From the NCBI RefSeq assembly GCF_003014735.1, contig NZ_PYAX01000015.1:62001-126000 (forward strand): a stretch of DNA of 64,000 nt, given 5' to 3'. The position numbers and the translations under genes were made by a program. Source of the DNA: Saccharothrix carnea. Its GTDB lineage: Bacteria; Actinomycetota; Actinomycetes; Mycobacteriales; Pseudonocardiaceae. Positions 46,946 through 55,017 of this stretch are shown here, piece after piece. The stretch's first letter is position 1. Every line of letters starts with the position of its first letter. The notes beneath the pieces were generated by a model that made no database searches, was not told where the DNA came from, and worked only from the letters and a program-made list of their open reading frames with translations.

Positions 46946-48459
46946 CGGGCGATCTCCTCCGCGTTGTGGCGCATCATGTCCGCGTAGTCGCGGGTGCGTT
47001 CGTCGAAGGAGTCCCCGTAGAGCAGGCACACCTGGACGCCCTGGTCGCGGGCGACCTGGGTGAGCACCGAGCCGCGTTGGGCGAGGTTGGGTTCCATGAA
47101 GACGGCGGGCACTCCCAGGTTGCGGATGGTCTCGGTCAGCTTGCGCACGTCCTCGACGCTGGGTTCCTGCGCGGGGTTGGGCACCACGAACCCGGCCACG
47201 GTCATGTCGTAGGCACTGGCGAAGTAGCCGAACCCGTCGTGCGTGGTGACCAGGTGGCGGCGGTGGCGGGGCACGGCCGCCACGGTGTCGCGGACCTGCT
47301 CGTCGAGTTCGTCGAGCCGGGTGAGGTAGTCGCGGGCGTTGCGGTCGTAGTCCGCCGCACCGGCCGGGTCCGCGGTGCGGAGGGTGTCGCGGATCAGCTC
47401 GGCGTAGGCACGGCCGTTGCGCACGTCCTGCCACAGGTGCGGGTCGATCTCGCCGTGCACGTGCTTGCCCAGCACCGCCTGCGGCAGCTGGTGCACCGAC
47501 GTTCCGCCCGATCCCAGGAACGCGAACCTGGCGTCGTCCGGCACCGTCGTGATGGCCTTGTTCGGCACCTCGATGACGGCCTCCGCGGCGGGCACGACCT
47601 CTTGGGTGGTGCCGCCCGCGCGGTCGTTGAACGTGTACAACTCGCCGGTGTCCAGGTCGACCGTCAGGTCCGTGTGGCCCTCGTCGAGCACGGTCTTCGC
47701 GATACCGGTCGGGTCGACGCCCACCGCGAACGTGAACGTGCTCTGCCCCAGCGGCATCTCGTCACCACCGTTGACCAGCGACGCGCGCAGCGTCAGCCGG
47801 TAGGTGCCCGGCGCGGTGAACGCCCAGTTGAGGTGCGTGTGCGCGGCGGGCGGCAGCGTGGTGGAGTCCACATCGGACAGACCGTCGCCGGAGTCGAAGT
47901 ACACCACCGGCTTGCCCAGCGACTCGGTCAGGTAGGCCACGAGCTCGCCCGGCCCCTCCACGGCGGTCGCGGTCAGCCGCACCTCCGACGTGCGCGTGGC
48001 CCCGCGCTGCTTGCCGTCACCGCGCACGCGCAGCCCCAGCCACAGCACGTCCAGGCCGACGTTCTCCACCAACGGGATCACGTGCGCGCCGTAGGTCTCC
48101 GAGGCTTCGGCCAGCGAGACGTTCGGCGTACCCTCGCGGGCGTTGGCGTCGATCGCCTTGATCAGCCGTTGTTCTTCCAGCAGCAGGTGGTTGGTGAACG
48201 TGACGTCCGCCGCGGCGACCTTCTTCGCGTCCGCCGGTGTCGGCTCGTAGGAGTGCGGGTCACCACCCGGTGGCACCAGCGAGTCCACCCGGACCCGGTC
48301 TCCCCCGACGTTGCGCACCAGGTCGGCGAGGATCTCGGTGGTGGCGACCACTGACAGGCCGTCGCCATCGCCTTGGCCCCCGGCCGAGGTGCACGCGGTC
48401 ACGGCGAGCAGAACCGCGCACAAGGACGCGGCGGCCCGTGAGGGCGCACGCACTCGCAT
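46933..48459 (-). CDS. zinc-type ABC binding lipoprotein with inserted surface-repeat domain
   Basis: A 508-residue lipoprotein: signal with lipobox AVTAC near residue 23, then a ZnuA-like metal-binding protein split by an insert. The N-lobe has LVPPGGDPHSYEPTPAD and the second part has GEIDPHLWQDV, VTTHDGFGYFA and FMEPNLAQRGSV, which carry the usual His and acidic ligands. The roughly 190-residue insert holds choice-of-anchor-M sequence, but its halves are in swapped order: the THLNWAF half comes first and the GHTDL half second, so the domain looks circularly permuted. This fusion is the hallmark of the anchored-repeat transporter family. First gene of the operon, under a promoter overlapped by a Zur-like box. 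Confidence 0.88.
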   Translation of the reverse strand: MRVRAPSRAAASLCAVLLAVTACTSAGGQGDGDGLSVVATTEILADLVRNVGGDRVRVDSLVPPGGDPHSYEPTPADAKKVAAADVTFTNHLLLEEQRLIKAIDANAREGTPNVSLAEASETYGAHVIPLVENVGLDVLWLGLRVRGDGKQRGATRTSEVRLTATAVEGPGELVAYLTESLGKPVVYFDSGDGLSDVDSTTLPPAAHTHLNWAFTAPGTYRLTLRASLVNGGDEMPLGQSTFTFAVGVDPTGIAKTVLDEGHTDLTVDLDTGELYTFNDRAGGTTQEVVPAAEAVIEVPNKAITTVPDDARFAFLGSGGTSVHQLPQAVLGKHVHGEIDPHLWQDVRNGRAYAELIRDTLRTADPAGAADYDRNARDYLTRLDELDEQVRDTVAAVPRHRRHLVTTHDGFGYFASAYDMTVAGFVVPNPAQEPSVEDVRKLTETIRNLGVPAVFMEPNLAQRGSVLTQVARDQGVQVCLLYGDSFDERTRDYADMMRHNAEEIARCLA

Positions 48460-48509
48460 GTGTTCTCGAACCTCCAGACACCCGTCACCCGACCGGCGAG
48501 GGCACCGCG

Positions 48510-48538
48510 AACCTAATCCGAACGACAACCGTTTTCAA
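48510..48538 (-). promoter_or_regulatory. promoter of zinc-importer operon
   Basis: On the minus strand TTGAAA (48538-48533) and TAGGTT (48515-48510) are 17 bases apart. The spacer holds a Zur-like box, so repressor binding would block polymerase. The binding-protein start lies about 45 bases downstream. Confidence 0.6.
48519..48538. promoter_or_regulatory. Zur-like operator, importer side
   Basis: GAACGACAACCGTTTTCA (plus strand, 48520-48537) reads TGAAAACGGTTGTCGTTC on the minus strand. It is similar in core to the box at 40573-40589. Confidence 0.55.
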
Positions 48539-48558
48539 TAGGCCATCCGGCCGATGCT

Positions 48559-48577
48559 GGCAACGATTGTCATGTGC
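48559..48577. promoter_or_regulatory. Zur-like operator, secreted-protein side
   Basis: GGCAACGATTGTCATGTGC shares the ten-base core AACGATTGTC with the box between mrf and rpmB. It lies 60 bases before the divergent secreted-protein gene, so both directions appear to be zinc-controlled. Confidence 0.55.
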
Positions 48578-48636
48578 GACGCTCCACCCGTGGTCCCACC
48601 GGACCGCACCAACCGCACGATTGGAGTGCACCCACC

Positions 48637-49284
48637 TTGCGCACCACCGCACGCATCGCCCTGCTCACCGCAGCGGTGACCGGTCTGTCCGGCCTCGCCG
48701 CCGCACCCGCGACGGCCGCACCGGTCGTCACCATCGACACCGGGCACGTCGACGTCTTCGGCGTCGCCTACGAGGACGGCGAGTTCCACCTGCACGTCCA
48801 CGACGAGGCCGCCGAGGCCGAGTACGAACCCTCCGAGGTCCTGCTCGTCGCCAAGTCCGCGGCGAAGACCACCGTGCCCGCCGACCCCGCGTACTCCTTC
48901 CTCGGCGCACCCGGTGCCCCGGTCTGGGTGCTGCCCGAGGTCGAGGACCCGGACCTGCTGTGGCCCGGCATCGCCGCCGAGGAGGTCGAACCCGGCGTGT
49001 TCGTCGACGGCTCGCTGCGCCTGCGCGTGGTGAACGTCTGCGGCCCCGACGACTTCAGCGTCTTCACCACCGACGCGGTCGGCGCGCCGAACGTGCTGGT
49101 CGACAGCGGCAACGGCCTGCCGGACCGCGTCGACCTGACCCCCGGCGGCCACCTGCACGCCAACTGGGCGTTCGAGGCGGCCGGTCACTACAGCATCACC
49201 GTCCGCGCGGTCGGGACCCTCGCCGCGACCGGCGAGCGCGTCGCGTCCGCCCCCGCCACCTACTCCTTCAAGGTGAACGCATGA
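48637..49284 (+). CDS. secreted choice-of-anchor-M protein
   Basis: A 215-residue protein with a signal peptide (LSGLAAAPATAAP) and one repeat domain: GHVDVFGV, AYSFLGAPG, GGHLHANWAFEAAGHYS. The His motif is HLHANW. There is no wall or membrane anchor, so it is released. The start is taken as TTG at 48637, with GGAG ten bases upstream; the ATG 63 bases earlier would place a non-signal stretch in front of the signal peptide and overlap the Zur-like box. The stop overlaps the next gene (ATGA). It is divergent from the importer operon and probably co-regulated. Confidence 0.8.
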   Translation: MRTTARIALLTAAVTGLSGLAAAPATAAPVVTIDTGHVDVFGVAYEDGEFHLHVHDEAAEAEYEPSEVLLVAKSAAKTTVPADPAYSFLGAPGAPVWVLPEVEDPDLLWPGIAAEEVEPGVFVDGSLRLRVVNVCGPDDFSVFTTDAVGAPNVLVDSGNGLPDRVDLTPGGHLHANWAFEAAGHYSITVRAVGTLAATGERVASAPATYSFKVNA

Positions 49285-49913
49285 TCACCCGCCTCGCCGT
49301 CGCCGCACTGGCCGCCGGGCTCGCCCTGATCACCACGGGCACCGCCCACGCGACCACCCTCTCCTCCGGTCACGTGGACGTCATCGACGTCGACTGGACC
49401 GGCAGCGCGCTCACGCTCGACCTCCGCGACGGCACCGTGTCACCCGCCGTCGACCGCGCCCCGTCGACCGTGACGCTCAACGCCGTACCGGCGAGCAAGT
49501 CCACCGTGCCCTCCGGCAGCGCGTACTCGTTCCTCGGCGCGCCCGGGTCGACGTTCTGGGTCCTGCCGCAGAACTCGGTCAGCGGTGTCCTGTGGCCGGG
49601 CTTCGACACCTCGGGCGTCCCGTCCGGCGTGCTGCTGAACAACTCGGTGAGCGTGAAGCTCGTCTCGGTCACCGGTCCCGCCGACTTCAGCGTCTACACC
49701 ACCGGCTTCGGCGGCTCGGTGAGCGTGTGGTTCGACAGCGGCAACGGCCTGCCCGACAGCCGCACCCTGGCGATCAACAGCCACGCCCACGCCAACTGGG
49801 CGTTCGAGGCGGCGGGCACCTACACCGCCGTCTTCGAGGTCACCGCCACCAAGGCGGCGGGCGGCGCGGTCACCACCGGCCAGAAGAGCTACACCTTCGC
49901 CGTGCAGCCCTGA
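49281..49913 (+). CDS. secreted choice-of-anchor-M protein, second copy
   Basis: A 210-residue paralog of its upstream neighbour: signal peptide (LITTGTAHA), GHVDVIDVDW, AYSFLGAPGSTFW, WPGFDTSG, SHAHANWAFEAAGTY, ending at FAVQP with no anchor. ATG overlaps the previous stop (ATGA). The pair looks like a tandem duplication of the soluble form. A hairpin follows at 49938-49975. Confidence 0.85.
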   Translation: MITRLAVAALAAGLALITTGTAHATTLSSGHVDVIDVDWTGSALTLDLRDGTVSPAVDRAPSTVTLNAVPASKSTVPSGSAYSFLGAPGSTFWVLPQNSVSGVLWPGFDTSGVPSGVLLNNSVSVKLVSVTGPADFSVYTTGFGGSVSVWFDSGNGLPDSRTLAINSHAHANWAFEAAGTYTAVFEVTATKAAGGAVTTGQKSYTFAVQP

Positions 49914-49937
49914 CCGCTTGCGGGATCCGACATCCCC

Positions 49938-49975
49938 GGTCCGCGACCTCCACCGTTGGGTGGGGGTCGCGGACC
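49938..49975. terminator. strong hairpin terminator
   Basis: A 17-base stem (GGTCCGCGACC with complement GGTCGCGGACC at its base, one G-T pair near the top) with a GTTG loop, 25 bases after the secreted-protein stop. Confidence 0.75.
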
Positions 49976-50007
49976 TCGGCCGAACCTGCCTACCGCGGGA
50001 CGCGCGA

Positions 50008-50037
50008 AGGCCGTGACACCTCGCGGTGCCACGGCCT
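50008..50037. terminator. second hairpin, likely for the Spo0M-like gene
   Basis: AGGCCGTGACACC pairs with GGTGCCACGGCCT (13 bases, one mismatch, TCGC loop), 37 bases past the stop of the converging gene. Two hairpins thus separate the converging genes. Confidence 0.65.
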
Positions 50038-50073
50038 CGTGATGCTCGTGCGGTCAGGCGATCGGTGAGGTGC

Positions 50074-51099
50074 TCACTCCTCGAAGCCCATGTCCATCCC
50101 GCCGTCGTCCTCGAAGACCTCTTCCACCATCTCGCCCATCACCATGCCGCCGACCACACCGGCCGCGACACCGCCGACCACGGCGCCCATGCCGGGACCG
50201 CGGCGGTGCCCGTGGCGGTGGTCGTCGTCGTAGTGGCCGTGCTGCCCGTAGCCCGGCTGGCCGTAACCGGGCTGGCCGTAACCGGGCTGGCCGTAGCCGG
50301 GGGCGTGACCGCCGAAGGCCGAGTGGCCGCCGCGCTCGGCGATCTGGGCCATCCACTGGTTGATGGCACCGGCCCAGTCGGTGTGCATCGCGTCCTGGTG
50401 CGACACGTGGAAGCGGCCGAAGGCGTCGGAGCCGGAGGAGAACATGCCGCCGCGCTTGTCGGCTTCCAGCACCACCACGAGCTCGTGCGGGTTGGTGACG
50501 AAGGTCAGCTCGACCTGGTTGATCCGGCCCGCGAACTGGGCGGGCGGGAAGAACTCGATCTCCTGGTAGAAGCCGAGTTCCTGGTTGACGCCGTGGATGC
50601 GACCGGCTTCGACGTCGGCGCTGCGGAACTGGAAGCCCAGTTGCCCGAACGCCTCCAGCACCCGGTCCTGCGACGGCAGCGGGCCGACGAGCACCGGGTC
50701 CAGGTCGCCCTTGTCCGGGGCGCCGGAGATGACCAGCTCGGTGCGCACCCCGACGGTCATGCCGGGCAGCTGCTGCCCGCCCACGGCGGTGATCGGCGTC
50801 TCCCACGGGATCGGGAGCTGGAACGGCACCGCCATCGGCTGACCGGCCGGCACCCGCACGCCCTGCGCGACGACGACGCGCAGGAACTCCGACACGCCAC
50901 CGAACTCGTGGTCGCCGTGCTCGACCTCGACGCGCGTCACCAGCGACAGGACGATCTGGTCGATGTTGGCGTCGTTGCTGCCGCCCTGGATGCGGACCTG
51001 GCCGGTGATCACCTGGCCGGGAGTGGCGTGCGGGGTGTCCAGGACGGTGTCGACGGACGGTCCGCCGACGCCGAACGCGCTGAGCATCCGTTTGAACAT
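50074..51099 (-). CDS. Spo0M-like sporulation-control protein
   Basis: A 341-residue arrestin-fold protein. Residues about 1-235 match the Spo0M/SpoOM family (DANIDQIVLSLVTRVEVE, VPFQLPIPWETP, VGVRTELVISG, LGFYQEIEFFPP). A linker with four tandem GYGQP units follows, then a His/Arg-rich stretch and a Gly/Met-rich segment ending in acidic residues. In bacilli Spo0M affects sporulation and division; in actinomycetes it is common but little studied. The repeat linker is an addition to the usual family length of about 250. It converges with the zinc island and lies 28 bases past the end of the membrane-protein operon. Confidence 0.85.
   Translation of the reverse strand: MFKRMLSAFGVGGPSVDTVLDTPHATPGQVITGQVRIQGGSNDANIDQIVLSLVTRVEVEHGDHEFGGVSEFLRVVVAQGVRVPAGQPMAVPFQLPIPWETPITAVGGQQLPGMTVGVRTELVISGAPDKGDLDPVLVGPLPSQDRVLEAFGQLGFQFRSADVEAGRIHGVNQELGFYQEIEFFPPAQFAGRINQVELTFVTNPHELVVVLEADKRGGMFSSGSDAFGRFHVSHQDAMHTDWAGAINQWMAQIAERGGHSAFGGHAPGYGQPGYGQPGYGQPGYGQHGHYDDDHRHGHRRGPGMGAVVGGVAAGVVGGMVMGEMVEEVFEDDGGMDMGFEE
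50245..50302. repeat. 15-bp tandem repeat coding GYGQP
   Basis: Four near-identical 15-base units (GGCTGGCCGTAACCG type) within the Spo0M-like gene encode Gly-Tyr-Gly-Gln-Pro repeats. They are prone to slippage. Confidence 0.85.
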
Positions 51100-51127
51100 C
51101 TGTGCTTCCTCCGGGAGGGGTGGTTGT

Positions 51128-52171
51128 TCACGTGCGGAGCAAGGTGTCGGTCTCGTCCTCGAAGTCGCCGATCAGCTCTTCGAGGAGGTCTTCCAACGCG
51201 GCGATGCCGATGACGCGGTCCTCCGGGTCGGACACCAGCGCCAGTTGGGCTCGTTCGGCGCGCATCGCGGTGACCGCGCCGGCGACCGGCATGGCGGCGG
51301 GCAGCGTCACCGCCGGTGCCATCAGTTCCCGGGCGGTCGCGCGACGACCCTGTGCGATGGCGCGCACCGCCTCACGGATGTGGACCAGGCCGAGGAACCG
51401 GCCGTCCACGTCCATCACCGGGAACCGGGAACGCCCCGATTCGCGGCTTCGCCGTTCGATGGCGAGCGCGCTGCTGTGCACCGACACGCTCAGCGTGTCC
51501 TCGATGGGCACCATGACCTGCGCGACGGTGGTGTTCTGCAGTTGCAGCATCCGGGTCAGCAGCCGCTGCTGGCCCTCGGGGATCAGGCCGTGCTCGGCGG
51601 ACTGGCGGACCAGCATCCGCAGGTCGTCGGGCCGGTGGGCCTGGGCCAGCTCGTCCTGCGGCTCGACCTTGCCCAGCCGCAGCAACGCGTTCGTCGTGCG
51701 GTTGAGTCCACTGAGGATCCAGCGGACGGAGTGCGCGAACGCGCGGAACGGCAGCGCGAGCAGCACCGCCGAGCGTTCGGGGTGGCTGATCGCCCACGAC
51801 TTCGGGGCCATCTCGCCCACCACCATGTGCAGGAAAACCACCAGCACCAGGCTGAGCGTGAACGCGATGCCGTAGGAAACGCCCGAGGGCAGGCCGGTGG
51901 CCAGCAGCAGCGGGTCGACCAGGTCGGCCACCGCGGGCTTGGCCAGCGCACCCAACCCGAGCGTGCACAGCGTGATGCCCAACTGGGCCCCGGCGAGCAT
52001 CAGGGACAGCTCGCGGATACCGGCCACGGCCGCGCGGGCGGCGCGGCTGGTCTCGGCGTCCTGTTCCAGGCGGTGCCGCTTGGCGGCGATGAGCGCGAAC
52101 TCGGCGGCCACGAAGAACGCGTTGGCCACCAACAACACCAGGGAGATCAGCAACGACCACGTGGTGCTCAT
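51128..52171 (-). CDS. CNNM-CBS membrane protein (CorC/HlyC family), second of pair
   Basis: A 347-residue protein: a CNNM/DUF21 membrane domain (about residues 1-180; LVLLVANAFFVAAEFALIAAKR, LAGAQLGITLCTLGLGALAKP, HMVVGEMAPKSWAI), then two CBS motifs (VMVPIEDT, RSRFPVMD, LGLVHIRE). The C-terminal transporter-associated HlyC domain of longer homologs is missing; the protein ends just after the second CBS. Such proteins are linked to Mg or other cation export. Its ATG overlaps the stop of the preceding paralog, forming a two-gene operon. Confidence 0.85.
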   Translation of the reverse strand: MSTTWSLLISLVLLVANAFFVAAEFALIAAKRHRLEQDAETSRAARAAVAGIRELSLMLAGAQLGITLCTLGLGALAKPAVADLVDPLLLATGLPSGVSYGIAFTLSLVLVVFLHMVVGEMAPKSWAISHPERSAVLLALPFRAFAHSVRWILSGLNRTTNALLRLGKVEPQDELAQAHRPDDLRMLVRQSAEHGLIPEGQQRLLTRMLQLQNTTVAQVMVPIEDTLSVSVHSSALAIERRSRESGRSRFPVMDVDGRFLGLVHIREAVRAIAQGRRATARELMAPAVTLPAAMPVAGAVTAMRAERAQLALVSDPEDRVIGIAALEDLLEELIGDFEDETDTLLRT

Positions 52172-53481
52172 CGGGCGTCCTCCCGGACTGCGGTGGCCGC
52201 GGCCAGCACGACGGACGAGGGCACGTTGCGCGCGACCTCGGTCACCCGCACCGACACGCCGTCGAAGCTGATCTCGTCGTCGACCCGGGCGGTCCGCCCC
52301 AGCCGGCTCAGCACCAGCCCGGACACGGTGTCGTAGCTGTCGTGCTCGGGCAGCTCCACGCCGGTGGCGTCGGCGATCTCGTCCACCCGCATCCGACCGG
52401 GCACCCGCCACACCCCCTCGGCCAACGGCTCGATGACGGCCTCGACCAGGTCGTCCTCGTCGTGGATCTCCCCGACCAGCTCCTCGGCCAGGTCTTCCAG
52501 CGACACGACACCGGCGAACCCGCCGAACTCGTCCACCACGCACGCCAACTGCCGCCGTTCGCTGCGCAGCCGTTCCAGCACGGCGGGCAGCGGCAGCGTG
52601 GCGGGCACCACCAGCGCGGGTGAGGCGACGTCACCGATGGGGGTGACCGAGCGCTGGTCGGGTTCGACGGTCAGCACCTCGGCCAACCCGACGACGCCAC
52701 GCAGGTCGTCCAGGTCGTCACCGAAGACGGGGAACCGCGAGTGACCGGTGTCCAGCAGCTCCACCACGCGGGCGACCGGCTCGTCGGCGCGCACCGAGTG
52801 CACCACCACCCGCGGGGACATGGCCTGCTCGGCGACCAGCTCCCGGAAGCCCAGACCGCGTTCCAGCAGGTGCGACAGCTCCGGGTCCAGGTGACCTTCG
52901 TTGCTCGCGTCGCCGATGATCTGCTTGAGGTCCTCCGGCGTGGCGCCCTGCGGCAACTCCTCCACCGGCTCGATCCCGACCGCGCGCAGCATCCGGTTGG
53001 CCGTCGCGTCGAACAGCCGGATCACCGGACCGGCGATCTTGAGGTAGACCAGCGTGGAGGCGCTCAACGCCTTGGCCAGCGGCTCCGGCCGGGCGATGGC
53101 GAAGTTCTTGGGCAACAGCTCACCCAGCACCATCTGCACCACCGTGGCGAACACCAGGGCGACCACCATCGACAGCGACACCGACACCGCGGTCGGCAGA
53201 CCGGTCAACCCGAGCAGGTCGGCCAGACCCGTGCCCAGCAGCGGTTCGGCCACGTAGCCCGCGAGCAGTGCCGTCACCGTGATGCCGAACTGGGCGCCGG
53301 AGAGCATGAACGACAACTTCTGCGTCACCCGCAGGGCCCGGTCCGCGGCCTTGTCGCCGCCCTCGGCCATCTGCCGCAGCCGGCCCCGGTCCACCGCCAT
53401 GTAGGCGAACTCCTGGGCCACGAAGTACCCCGTGGCCACGGTGAGGGCCACGATCGCGAGCAAGCCGGCGAGGATCAACAC
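52168..53481 (-). CDS. CNNM-CBS-HlyC membrane protein (hemolysin C/CorC family), first of pair
   Basis: A 437-residue full-length member: CNNM domain (residues 1-180; ATGYFVAQEFAYMAVDRGR, LSGAQFGITVTALLAGYVAEP, VLGELLPKNFAIA), CBS pair (QAMSPRVVVHSV, HSRFPVFGDD, RRQLACVVDEFGG) and the C-terminal CorC/HlyC domain (VWRVPGRMRVDEI, DSYDTVSGLVL). GTG at 53481 starts directly with the first membrane segment. The first gene of the pair, with a shorter paralog coupled behind it; the two may form a heterodimer. Confidence 0.88.
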   Translation of the reverse strand: MLILAGLLAIVALTVATGYFVAQEFAYMAVDRGRLRQMAEGGDKAADRALRVTQKLSFMLSGAQFGITVTALLAGYVAEPLLGTGLADLLGLTGLPTAVSVSLSMVVALVFATVVQMVLGELLPKNFAIARPEPLAKALSASTLVYLKIAGPVIRLFDATANRMLRAVGIEPVEELPQGATPEDLKQIIGDASNEGHLDPELSHLLERGLGFRELVAEQAMSPRVVVHSVRADEPVARVVELLDTGHSRFPVFGDDLDDLRGVVGLAEVLTVEPDQRSVTPIGDVASPALVVPATLPLPAVLERLRSERRQLACVVDEFGGFAGVVSLEDLAEELVGEIHDEDDLVEAVIEPLAEGVWRVPGRMRVDEIADATGVELPEHDSYDTVSGLVLSRLGRTARVDDEISFDGVSVRVTEVARNVPSSVVLAAATAVREDAR

Positions 53482-53631
53482 GGCACACCCGCCAGACGCG
53501 GAGAGATCATGATCAGCCGGGTCCCACCCGGCCCACTACTACAGCCGTCCGTATCGGCGCTATCAGGCATACTTCACGGTAGCACGTGACGCTGTACGGT
53601 TGGCACTGAGTGAACGGAGGTGAAACCGAGA

Positions 53632-54030
53632 GTGACCGTCGCCCTCCTCAAGATCGGTGAGCTCGCCGCCCGAGCGCAGGTCAGCCCTCGCACCGTCGAC
53701 TACTACACCAGCCTCGGCCTGCTCACGCCGGCGAAGCGCACCGCGAGCAACTACCGCCTCTACGACCCGTCCGACGTCGAACGCATCCACCTCGTACAAC
53801 GCCTCGAGGTCCAGGGTGTTCCCCTGGAGGAGATCGCGACCGCGCTCACCAACCAGAACGCCGACGTCGGCGCCATCCTGGACCGCATCGACGAGGACCT
53901 GCGCACCCTCCAGACCGCGGCGGAGGCCGCGTCACCCGAGGTCCAAGGCCTGTTGGCCGCGGTCGCCACCCGCGTCCACTCCCTCATCACCGTCGCGCTC
54001 CAGATCCCGCCCGACCTGCCCCTCCCCTGA
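53632..54030 (+). CDS. MerR-family transcriptional regulator
   Basis: A 132-residue MerR-type activator: winged helix at the start (KIGELAARAQVSPRTVDYYT, RTASNYRLYD) and a coiled dimerisation helix (DRIDEDLRTLQTAAEAASPE). There is no cysteine cluster for metals and no large ligand domain, so the signal is unknown. GTG at 53632 is chosen over 53620 because GGAGG at 53616-53620 would otherwise overlap the start. It is divergent from the CNNM pair and may control it. Confidence 0.85.
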   Translation: MTVALLKIGELAARAQVSPRTVDYYTSLGLLTPAKRTASNYRLYDPSDVERIHLVQRLEVQGVPLEEIATALTNQNADVGAILDRIDEDLRTLQTAAEAASPEVQGLLAAVATRVHSLITVALQIPPDLPLP

Positions 54031-54088
54031 GTCGAACAGCACCCGGAGGCGTGACGCCCGCCACGTGCCGGAACAGTCCCGAGGATTT

Positions 54089-54104
54089 ACCTGTTCGGAC
54101 AGGT
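54089..54104. promoter_or_regulatory. inverted repeat before the SRPBCC-SnoaL gene
   Basis: ACCTGT-TCGG-ACAGGT, six-base complementary arms, 35 bases before the start at 54139. It may be an operator, perhaps for the MerR regulator just upstream. Confidence 0.35.
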
Positions 54105-54138
54105 ATCAGCGGGACAACCGAACGACCAGGGGAACGCC

Positions 54139-54927
54139 ATGCCGCACGCCTCGCACACCACGACCGTAGACGCCACCTACGACGAGGTCCGCGCACTGCT
54201 CGCGGACAAGGTCGACCACCCGCGCAAGTACGTGCCGGTCACCAGCAGCACCATCCTGGAACGCACAGACGACCACGTCCTGCGCGAGATGTTCCAGCCC
54301 TACCCGGTCCCGCTGACCATCCGCGAGAGGATCCGCGAGACAGCCGTGGACGGCGGGGTCGACATCGTGTTCGAGCACGTCGACAACCCCACCTACACGG
54401 GCAGCTTCCACAACACCCTCCGCCGCGGACCTGACGGCGTGACCCTGGAGTACCGCATGGAGTGGACGCCCGTCTCGGGCGCCGACCCCATGTCCGACGA
54501 GACCGCGGCCCGCATGGTCCGCGACGGCGTCACCCACCTCAAGCACCTCGCCGAGAATCCCGTCCAGGTGCCCGACTGGGTGCGCGGGTTCTTCGACGCG
54601 GTCGACTCGGCGGACCTGACCGCGGTGGCCGGACTGCTGACCGACGACGTCCGCTTCCGGATCGGCAACGGGCCCGAACTCGTCGGGCGGGCCGCTGCCG
54701 TCGCCCAACTCGCGAAGGAAGCCGACCGCCACGCCACGACGCGGCACGACCACGTCGACGTGACCACTGTGGACGATCGGGCGTTCGTCAACGGCTACGT
54801 CGAGCACACCACCCACGACGGCGAAGAGCACCTGTTCCCGTCCTTCACCGAACTGCGCCGCCGTGAGGGCAGGATCTCGACGTTCCTGATCTTCGCCGAC
54901 ACCTCCCCCACACCGCGATCGGCGTAG
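54139..54927 (+). CDS. SRPBCC (AtaL/DUF1857-like)-SnoaL fusion protein
   Basis: A 262-residue protein with two small-molecule-binding folds. Residues about 1-145 resemble AtaL/DUF1857 SRPBCC proteins (TYDEVRALLADKVDHPRKYVP, TLEYRMEWTP, VRDGVTHLKHLAENP). Residues about 148-255 are a SnoaL/NTF2 domain (VRGFFDAVDSADLTAVAGLLTDDVRFRIGN starts it, given here in outline; FTELRRREGRISTFLIF ends it). Each half would bind a hydrophobic ligand. Tandem fusion of these folds is uncommon. ATG at 54139 follows AGGGGAA. No clear operon partner; function unknown. Confidence 0.75.
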   Translation: MPHASHTTTVDATYDEVRALLADKVDHPRKYVPVTSSTILERTDDHVLREMFQPYPVPLTIRERIRETAVDGGVDIVFEHVDNPTYTGSFHNTLRRGPDGVTLEYRMEWTPVSGADPMSDETAARMVRDGVTHLKHLAENPVQVPDWVRGFFDAVDSADLTAVAGLLTDDVRFRIGNGPELVGRAAAVAQLAKEADRHATTRHDHVDVTTVDDRAFVNGYVEHTTHDGEEHLFPSFTELRRREGRISTFLIFADTSPTPRSA

Positions 54928-55017
54928 TGGCACCGCCCCGCACTCACCACCGGTTCGACGCGCACCGCGGGCCTGATTGCCTGCTTGCCGCAGTGCGCGC
55001 GGAGCCGGTCGGGCGAG

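Noticed and set aside
48574-48636. Upstream ATG start for the secreted repeat protein
   Set aside because: It would add 21 residues in front of an evident signal peptide and overlap a Zur-like box. TTG at 48637 with GGAG upstream fits better.
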